Source: a virus. Taken from it: a stretch of 53,591 bases of DNA. A model generated the notes under the pieces. It saw only the letters and a list, made by a program, of their open reading frames with translations, made no database searches and was not told where the DNA came from. The stretch spans positions 1 to 53,591 of the IMG/VR virus record IMGVR_UViG_3300020477_000033, one strand, 5' to 3'. The position numbers and the translations under genes are program-made. Positions 47,889 through 53,591 of the stretch are shown here, one piece after another (positions within the stretch are counted from its first letter, which is position 1; each line of letters opens with the position of its first letter).

Positions 47889-50800
47889 ATGCCTTCTGGA
47901 GTTAAAATAAAAAGAGGTGATGGTGCACCTGCAGCTGGAGCTGATGGATCAGGCGGTGTTTGGCCTTACGAACTAGCTTGGGATTACACGAATAATAAGT
48001 TATATATTAACGATAACGGAACTATGCGTGAAATTGGTGGTGACACTTATTCAGCAGGAACAAATATATCCTTATCAGGCACTACTTTTAATGTAGATGA
48101 TGCCTTTCTAAAGAATGATGCAAGTGATACTATGAGTGGCTCTTTAACAGTTACTGGAGTTGTACATGTTCAAAGTGGAGATGATTTTGCATTAGGAGAA
48201 ATAACTAATACCTTAAGAATGAAAGGTAATAGCACAAATTCATTTAATTTCTTAAATAATGGTAATGGTTGGGCACATTTAAATTGTGGTAATGTAGTAG
48301 CAGCAGGGTCAGTATCAATAGGTGGACACGCAGTTGACGATATTGATGTTGGTTCTGAGTTCGTTGATGCTGACGACCACTTAATGACTTCTGGAGCTAT
48401 TAAAGAAAAAATTGAGAGTTATGGATATGTTACAAGTGCAGGAATATCTCACGATGGTTCTACTAATAATGGTGTATTAACCTATAAAGATGCAGATGAA
48501 GCAACAGTAGAATCTAATCTTACTTTTAATGGAAGCACTTTAACTCTTGACGGTTCAAACGATGGTAATAGAAATATTGAAATTGGTTCAGGTGGTTCTG
48601 GAACAGCCTTTGTAGATTTAATTGCAAGTGATACTTATTCAGATTATAGTTTAAGACTTATTAGATGGTCTGGAGATAATGCTACATCAGATTTAACTCA
48701 TAGAGGAACTGGAGATTTGAGATTTATCACTTCAGATGCTGCTAATATTTTATGGCTTACTGGTGGTGCTGAAAAAATGCGAATGGTTCATAGCACAGGA
48801 AATCTTGGAATAGGCACTAACTCGCCAACACAAAAATTAGATGTTGCAGGACATGCTCACATAGAAGGTAATATATATTTTGGAGATGATAGTGTTTGGC
48901 AATTAGATGATACTTCTTGGACAGGTGGGAGTGCTAATCAAGCAAATATTATGCTTACAGGTTCAAGTGGTTGGTTTGGATTTCACGGAGATAGTAGTAA
49001 TACTGTTAGCATACTTGCCGACGGAGATATAAGAGCATTAGGACATATGAGAGTTGGCAATAATGAGGGTTATACTCAATATGATGCAGCAGGAAATATT
49101 GCAACAGTAATGAACCAAGATGGTTCTGATATTTTATTTATAGGAGATACAACCCATACTGAACAAATAAAAATTCGTTCTGCTAATAAGACAGGTAATG
49201 GATATATACATTGTCAAACAGATGGCAATATAGGATTTAATGGTAATGCTACTTTTAGTTCTCCAATGACTTGTAATTATGGAGCAGTATTTAATGAGGG
49301 TAGTCATGATTCAGATTTTAGAGTAGAAAGCAATGGGTATGCAAATGCTTTTAAAGTAGATGCAGGGTCAGACAGGGTAGATATTGGAGTATCTCATAAA
49401 GCCGAATATGGTATGAGATTAGATGGTTTAAATAGGACAGGCGGTAATGCGTCAAGTCATCACTTAACATCTTGGCACAATATTCTAACTTATAGTGATA
49501 ATACTAATATGGCAGGCTCAATAATTATTAATACTGATATTACAAGGGCGTCTGCTAGAATGTGTAGTATACATGTTGTAGGTTATGCTTATGGAGCGTC
49601 AAAGGCAATAGATTTTACAATATCATTTTATACTTATTCAGGGGTAAATGGACAAGATGGGGTAGCAGGTTATCCATATGCAGCGTCCTTAGTTGATAGA
49701 GGAACAGATGGTTTCAATAAATATGTAGGAGTTAATTCAAGCGGTAATATTGCTATCGCTATTGGCGACCACGATAGTGGAAATAAATATTATTATGGAT
49801 TTAAAGTAACGAGGGATAACCACTTAAATTCAACAGGACATAGTGCTTATAGCAGTTGGACAACTGGTTCATCAACTACTGATGGATTTGGTTGGCTAGA
49901 CAAAAGAACTCCAACCCATTATCTTAATAGGGGAATGACTTATGACCAAACTTATACAAAGATTATAGACCCATCAGGAAATACAAAAGCGTGGTTTGGA
50001 GATAGTGGAGATGAAAACAATTATTACAATGGCGGACAACATATTTTTAGAGCAGCGAATAGTACAGAATATTTAAGAATAACAAGTGGTCATATATCTA
50101 ATACTTCAGGTGGAGATTTCCATTTAAGACGAGATACTTCAAATGATGACATGATTGAAATTAATGCATCTGATACAAGAATTTATGGAGATGCAAACGA
50201 ACGAATGAGAATTGGTAGCATTGTTCGTTGTTATAAACCTTTTTATGTAAAAACAACTTCAAGTTCAGCAGAAATGAGATTTTATCACGAAGATGGAACT
50301 GGTAATATAGCAGATACTTTTGCTGACACAACAACTGATAAATCTTATATTAATTTTCAAGCAGGAGATAGTAGCAATGACCCTGGGTATATTATGCACG
50401 AAACATCTGATAGTGAAACTAATGAAGGTGTTATTCACATTTGTCCATCAGATGATAATGCTGATGCTGATTATGTTTCTATTCACGGAACAAATGATGC
50501 TGATAGTTTAAAACTTTCTACATCAGGAAAAATTGAAGGAGTTAGCACTATAAGTGCAGATGACGGTAGTGCAGGTTCTCCAAGTTATACAAATAATGGA
50601 GACAATAATACAGGTATGTATTTCCCTGCTGCAGACAATATAGGATTTAGTGTTAATGGTGGAGAAGTGGTTAGAATAGATGGTTCTGGACTTGGAGTAG
50701 GAATAACTCCAGCAGAAACATTAGATTTAAAAACTTCTTCTGGGGATTGTAGAATTAGAATGGATGCTCCTGATGGAAGTGATTGTGAAATTAAATTTTA

Positions 50801-51308
50801 TAATGATGGAACAGTTCAATATACTATGGGATATGACGATGGTGCTGATGAATTTAGAATTGGAACAAGTAATGTTGATAGTGGAGTAAGATTTAAATTA
50901 ACTGACAATGGTGTTAACATTGCAGATGGTGGTTTAGGAGTAGATGTTGCTCCAAGCACTACTGATGGAAGAATAGATGCTGCTAATGATGTAGTTGCTT
51001 ATTCAACATCAGATAAAAGATTGAAAGAAAATATTAAACCATTAGATAATGCATTAGATAAAGTAATGCAGATTAGTGGTGTAGAATTTGACTGGAAAAA
51101 ACTAACTGAAAAAGAGAAAGAAACTATTCATGGTAATGAAGGACACGATGTTGGTGTTATTGCACAAGAAGTTGAAGAAGTATTACCAGAAGTAGTTACT
51201 CAAAGAGATAGTGGATATAAAGCAGTTAAATATGAGAAAATAGTGCCTTTACTAATAGAGGCAATTAAGGAACTTAAACAAGAGATACAGGAGTTAAAAA
51301 ATGGCTAA
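47889..51308 (+). CDS. Tail fibre with C-terminal intramolecular chaperone, peptidase S74 (1139 aa)
   Basis: The N-terminus repeats the attachment module of the previous fibre (VKIKRGDGAP ... YELAWDYTNNKLYI). The shaft is a long Gly/Ser/Thr/Asn-rich beta region with many 'GNxG' turns. The end is a peptidase S74 chaperone: STSDKRLKENI with the S1041/K1046 dyad, then VGVIAQEVEEVLPEVV and a coiled coil to the C-terminus. Such domains trimerise the fibre and cleave themselves off before the Ser. Probably the receptor-binding fibre. Confidence 0.93.
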   Translation: MPSGVKIKRGDGAPAAGADGSGGVWPYELAWDYTNNKLYINDNGTMREIGGDTYSAGTNISLSGTTFNVDDAFLKNDASDTMSGSLTVTGVVHVQSGDDFALGEITNTLRMKGNSTNSFNFLNNGNGWAHLNCGNVVAAGSVSIGGHAVDDIDVGSEFVDADDHLMTSGAIKEKIESYGYVTSAGISHDGSTNNGVLTYKDADEATVESNLTFNGSTLTLDGSNDGNRNIEIGSGGSGTAFVDLIASDTYSDYSLRLIRWSGDNATSDLTHRGTGDLRFITSDAANILWLTGGAEKMRMVHSTGNLGIGTNSPTQKLDVAGHAHIEGNIYFGDDSVWQLDDTSWTGGSANQANIMLTGSSGWFGFHGDSSNTVSILADGDIRALGHMRVGNNEGYTQYDAAGNIATVMNQDGSDILFIGDTTHTEQIKIRSANKTGNGYIHCQTDGNIGFNGNATFSSPMTCNYGAVFNEGSHDSDFRVESNGYANAFKVDAGSDRVDIGVSHKAEYGMRLDGLNRTGGNASSHHLTSWHNILTYSDNTNMAGSIIINTDITRASARMCSIHVVGYAYGASKAIDFTISFYTYSGVNGQDGVAGYPYAASLVDRGTDGFNKYVGVNSSGNIAIAIGDHDSGNKYYYGFKVTRDNHLNSTGHSAYSSWTTGSSTTDGFGWLDKRTPTHYLNRGMTYDQTYTKIIDPSGNTKAWFGDSGDENNYYNGGQHIFRAANSTEYLRITSGHISNTSGGDFHLRRDTSNDDMIEINASDTRIYGDANERMRIGSIVRCYKPFYVKTTSSSAEMRFYHEDGTGNIADTFADTTTDKSYINFQAGDSSNDPGYIMHETSDSETNEGVIHICPSDDNADADYVSIHGTNDADSLKLSTSGKIEGVSTISADDGSAGSPSYTNNGDNNTGMYFPAADNIGFSVNGGEVVRIDGSGLGVGITPAETLDLKTSSGDCRIRMDAPDGSDCEIKFYNDGTVQYTMGYDDGADEFRIGTSNVDSGVRFKLTDNGVNIADGGLGVDVAPSTTDGRIDAANDVVAYSTSDKRLKENIKPLDNALDKVMQISGVEFDWKKLTEKEKETIHGNEGHDVGVIAQEVEEVLPEVVTQRDSGYKAVKYEKIVPLLIEAIKELKQEIQELKNG

Positions 51309-51540
51309 GAAAATAGCAGAAAAATCGCAAGACATAGCAGACGCAATTAAGTATGTTGAAATTAAACATCTTCGCACAATGAAAAATGAAGAAGGTAAAG
51401 ATGTTACAGTTGTGGATAAAGTTCAAGAAAAACCAGTGGACGAAGCAATCGCACAAGCAGAAAAGAGATTGGCAGTGGTAGAGGCGGAAGCAACTGAACT
51501 TAAAGCAGACATTGCTGAATATAAAAAGATAAAGGGATAG
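51301..51540 (+). CDS. Small coiled-coil protein after the fibre (79 aa)
   Basis: A charged helical protein (AIAQAEKRLAVVEAEATELK) with a C-terminal coiled coil. It overlaps the fibre stop by eight bases and ends two bases before the next start. It resembles in layout other small coiled-coil products here (852-1019, 5450-5656). A fibre-assembly chaperone is one possibility. Confidence 0.55.
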   Translation: MAKKIAEKSQDIADAIKYVEIKHLRTMKNEEGKDVTVVDKVQEKPVDEAIAQAEKRLAVVEAEATELKADIAEYKKIKG

Positions 51541-51541
51541 T

Positions 51542-51886
51542 ATGGCAGGTCCAGCAGTAGGAACAAGTAATGTGGGACTTAGAGCAATAGGTAGTGCTAT
51601 TGGTGAAGCTACGCAAGTATCTCAAACTAGTAATTTAAGTTTGGCAAGTATATTAAGTGGCGATAGTCATGATGGAATACAAAATACATTTCCAAACAAT
51701 GACGATAGTGGTCCAGCAGATACTTTTAATAGAATAGGTGGAACTAATAATCCTATACAAAGCACATCATTAGATAATCCTGGTGCAAGTATTATGAATA
51801 ATTTGTCTTCAGCTCCATTTCATATGAGCCATACATTTGGTGGACAACACGCTGATTTAGGTGGCGGAGGAGGTCCAGGTCGATGA
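51542..51886 (+). CDS. Gly/Ser/Asn-rich small protein (114 aa)
   Basis: A low-complexity protein (MAGPAVGTSNVGLRAIGSAI at the start; HADLGGGGGPGR at the end) with Ser, Asn and Gly throughout and no charged core. It resembles fibre-associated decoration peptides. No family is recognised. Its stop overlaps the methyltransferase start (ATGA). Confidence 0.5.
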   Translation: MAGPAVGTSNVGLRAIGSAIGEATQVSQTSNLSLASILSGDSHDGIQNTFPNNDDSGPADTFNRIGGTNNPIQSTSLDNPGASIMNNLSSAPFHMSHTFGGQHADLGGGGGPGR

Positions 51887-52554
51887 AAGGTTATGCATAT
51901 GGTGCAACTTATACTGTAACAGAAGATGCAATAATAGATGAAGCAACAGGTTGGGATGTAATGTCTACTTGGGAAACTCCTATTATGCAAAAACATGCTG
52001 ATATAGTATGTGCTAATGGTGGACATATATTAGAATTTGGTTTTGGTATGGGTATTAGTGCTGGTTTAATACAAGAAAAAGATATTGAATCGCATACGAT
52101 CATTGAGATCAATGATGGAATATATGCTAATTTAGTAGAATGGGCTAAAGATAAGCCTAATGTTATAGCAGTTAAAGGAGACTGGTATAATGATATACCT
52201 AAAGATAAGAAATATGATGGTATTTTTTATGATGGGTTTGGAGATATGATGAATAAAAGATATTTTCCTACAAGAATTATGGAACATTGTAAGGTTGGGA
52301 CTATCCTTACTTGGTATAATAATCTCTTAAAAGAAGAAAGCCAATATGATGGTGATGTAAAAACAATGAACAGATTACATAATGGTAAAGCATTGGGAGA
52401 TTTAGAACAGTTTAAAAGTCCAGAAAGAATTACTTACGAAGCAGTAAGTTTAACAATACCAGATGAAGCTAGAGTAAAATGGTATTTAGAGGGTGATGGT
52501 AATGTTTACTATGCACCAAAATTAACAGTAGATAACACCGATATAGGGGGATAA
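51883..52554 (+). CDS. GAMT-like SAM methyltransferase, complete copy (223 aa)
   Basis: The sequence follows guanidinoacetate N-methyltransferase closely: VMSTWETPIM (residues 26-35, E31), then GGHILEFGFGMGISA (motif I, SAM binding), HTIIEINDGIYANLVEWA (E75), VIAVKGDWYNDIP and YDGIFYDGFGD (D117). In animal GAMT the corresponding Glu of WETP and Asp of YDTY bind guanidinoacetate, and both are kept here. A methyl acceptor with a guanidino group (small molecule or protein Arg) is therefore likely. It lies after the fibre genes, so virion modification is also possible. A diverged, truncated copy opens the window. Confidence 0.85.
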   Translation: MKGYAYGATYTVTEDAIIDEATGWDVMSTWETPIMQKHADIVCANGGHILEFGFGMGISAGLIQEKDIESHTIIEINDGIYANLVEWAKDKPNVIAVKGDWYNDIPKDKKYDGIFYDGFGDMMNKRYFPTRIMEHCKVGTILTWYNNLLKEESQYDGDVKTMNRLHNGKALGDLEQFKSPERITYEAVSLTIPDEARVKWYLEGDGNVYYAPKLTVDNTDIGG

Positions 52555-52555
52555 A

Positions 52556-52849
52556 GTGGCAAACGAAGTAAGTAAAGATAGCAAATTTACACTTAGTATA
52601 GAAACACTAGCTGGAATAGCTACAAGTATTTTTCTTGTAGTTGGTATGTGGTTTACGCTTCAAGCTGATATTGAAGAAGCAAAAGAATTACCAAAACCAG
52701 AAGTAGGTCGAACAGAGTATGATTTGAAAGATCAAATGATTAGAAATACAATCATCGAGACACAAAAAGATGTGGGTGAGATGAAAGAAGAACAAAAAGA
52801 AATGCGTGAAGATGTTAAGAATATTGAACGTATGATGATGCAGAAGTGA
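52556..52849 (+). CDS. N-terminal membrane anchor plus coiled coil, second copy (97 aa)
   Basis: Paralogue of the 96-residue protein at 1077-1367: hydrophobic segment (LAGIATSIFLVVGMWFTL) then a charged helix with the same heptads (MKEEQKEMREDVKNIERM). It starts with GTG one base after the methyltransferase stop, with GGGGG as RBS. Differences are concentrated in the N-terminal 35 residues, so the coiled coil is the constrained part. Spanin- or XhlA-like role inferred. Confidence 0.65.
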   Translation: MANEVSKDSKFTLSIETLAGIATSIFLVVGMWFTLQADIEEAKELPKPEVGRTEYDLKDQMIRNTIIETQKDVGEMKEEQKEMREDVKNIERMMMQK

Positions 52850-52858
52850 GGAAACATT

Positions 52859-53266
52859 ATGATGAAAAAATACTTAAAACAATGCTTATTAGTCTTTGGA
52901 TTGTTTTTATCCTCGTCCTTATTGTATGGGCAAAGTAAGCTTAAAAATTTACAAGAAGTACAATTCTTAAGTCAAAACCAATGTGTGGTTATACAGGTTA
53001 ATGCAGACTGGAATGCAAGAGCTGGTATTGATTTAGGAAAAATGAAGAACTGTGTTTGGTTTAATGCCAGTATAGACAATAAAGAATATGGTGCTATAAT
53101 AGCAACTGAATGGAAGATTGCTTCAGTTCCTACAATAATTATGTTTGAAAAAGGAAAAGAGATTAAAAGATGGGAAGCAGGATTATCATTTGCATTAAAT
53201 GCAGACGATATTAAAAAAGAAATAAAGAATGAAATTGATGAAATTATGTTAAGGAGGTTTCAGTAA
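52859..53266 (+). CDS. Exported cysteine-less thioredoxin-fold protein, second copy (135 aa)
   Basis: Close paralogue of the gene at 1380-1787. It again has a signal peptide (about residues 1-25), WNARAG in place of WCGPC, and the cis-Pro loop SVPTIIMF. The signal peptide has changed the most while the mature part is nearly the same, which suggests the mature protein is under selection. The stop overlaps the next ATG (TAATG). Confidence 0.75.
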   Translation: MMKKYLKQCLLVFGLFLSSSLLYGQSKLKNLQEVQFLSQNQCVVIQVNADWNARAGIDLGKMKNCVWFNASIDNKEYGAIIATEWKIASVPTIIMFEKGKEIKRWEAGLSFALNADDIKKEIKNEIDEIMLRRFQ

Positions 53267-53591
53267 TGAAAAAACTATTAGTAGGATTAATGTTAATGTG
53301 CTCTTTAAGTGCTCAAGACTTCTTTAAGTTTAGCACTATTTATGGAGCATACAACTTAACAAGTCCTTTAACAAAAGACCAGACTTATCAAGTTAGTAAT
53401 GGTGCTTTACAAGAAATACAAGAAGAGCTAGAAGACCACGGTTCTTTAACTCTAGGTATTAGAAAGTTAGCAAGATTTGATTATGAGAATAAACCTGAAG
53501 TATGGTATACAGGGAAAGAAGCTCCTATCAATGAAAGTGTTATGATTGGTAATGGTATGGCACAAGGTTGGGAATATGTATTAGAATACTC
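53266..53591 (+). CDS. Exported beta-barrel-like protein, second copy, 3' truncated by window edge
   Basis: The signal peptide (MKKLLVGLMLMCSLSAQ) and the first 108 codons match the gene at 1797-2870 almost residue for residue before the window ends. GGAGG upstream is the RBS. Its truncation, together with the 5' truncation of the methyltransferase at base 1, supports the view that the contig overlaps itself. Confidence 0.8.
   Translation, partial: MKKLLVGLMLMCSLSAQDFFKFSTIYGAYNLTSPLTKDQTYQVSNGALQEIQEELEDHGSLTLGIRKLARFDYENKPEVWYTGKEAPINESVMIGNGMAQGWEYVLEY

Larger units (their letters stand above)
52022..53591 (+). repeat. Right copy of terminal repeated gene block
   Basis: Matches bases 1-2122 in the same order and direction; see the left copy. 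Here the methyltransferase stop and the next start are one base apart (52554/52556), with no basic-protein or 55-residue gene between them. The match continues to the window edge. Confidence 0.85.

Overview
The window reads as an almost complete tailed-phage genome. It is AT-rich and densely packed, with start and stop codons that overlap as ATGA or TAATG at most junctions. Its gene set includes large terminase, portal, scaffold, major capsid protein, a lysozyme, a holin and tail fibres; no tape-measure, tail-tube or sheath protein is recognisable, so a short-tailed (podovirus-like) virion is most likely. The host is probably a Gram-negative bacterium: there is an exported beta-barrel-like protein and an N-terminal-anchor coiled-coil protein of spanin type. 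Shine-Dalgarno sites (GGAG) and sigma70-like promoters (TTGACA, then 17 nt, then TATATT or TAATTT) are clear. No tRNA, rRNA, integrase, insertion sequence or CRISPR array was seen.

The two ends of the window carry the same gene block (GAMT-like methyltransferase, anchored coiled-coil protein, cysteine-less thioredoxin, beta-barrel protein) in slightly diverged form. Bases 1-2122 match 52022-53591 except for about 0.55 kb present only in the left copy. The window starts inside one repeated gene and ends inside another. This is what a circular (circularly permuted or terminally redundant) genome of about 52 kb looks like when the contig runs past its own start into a sister strain; a true diverged tandem duplication is the alternative.

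On a circle there are two transcription blocks. The rightward block starts at 36.5 kb with small genes, terminase, portal, scaffold and capsid (36.5-44.3 kb), then connector and fibre genes (44.4-51.3 kb). It continues with the methyltransferase, lysis and membrane genes (51.3-53.6 kb and again 0-3.4 kb), then further structural genes, a metallophosphoesterase and a lysozyme (3.4-12.5 kb), and ends with a single 3533-residue protein (12.5-23.1 kb). The leftward block (36.3 back to 23.2 kb) holds replication and recombination genes (AEP primase-helicase, SSB, ERF-type annealing protein, a PD-(D/E)XK nuclease), a phage GroES and a cluster resembling a ubiquitin-like conjugation system. The blocks diverge from overlapping promoters near 36.5 kb and converge on a symmetric bidirectional terminator near 23.19 kb.

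The most unusual content falls in three places. First, the giant protein appears to combine a double-psi-barrel RNA polymerase catalytic loop of the crAss-like virion-polymerase type with an inserted circularly permuted YpsA/SLOG-like domain. Second, the leftward operon encodes an E1/ThiF-like enzyme, a perfect JAMM protease, a small beta-grasp-like candidate with an internal Gly-Gly and an 11-residue tail, a second small protein ending exactly in Gly-Gly, and an unassigned 835-residue protein with a Cys-Cys motif. Third, a gene-free region of about 0.8 kb at 34.7-35.6 kb is packed with hairpins, including a cloverleaf-like multibranch fold, and large near-perfect hairpins occur in most intergenic gaps from 28.8 to 36.8 kb. 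All functions are inferred by reading motifs; no database search was run.
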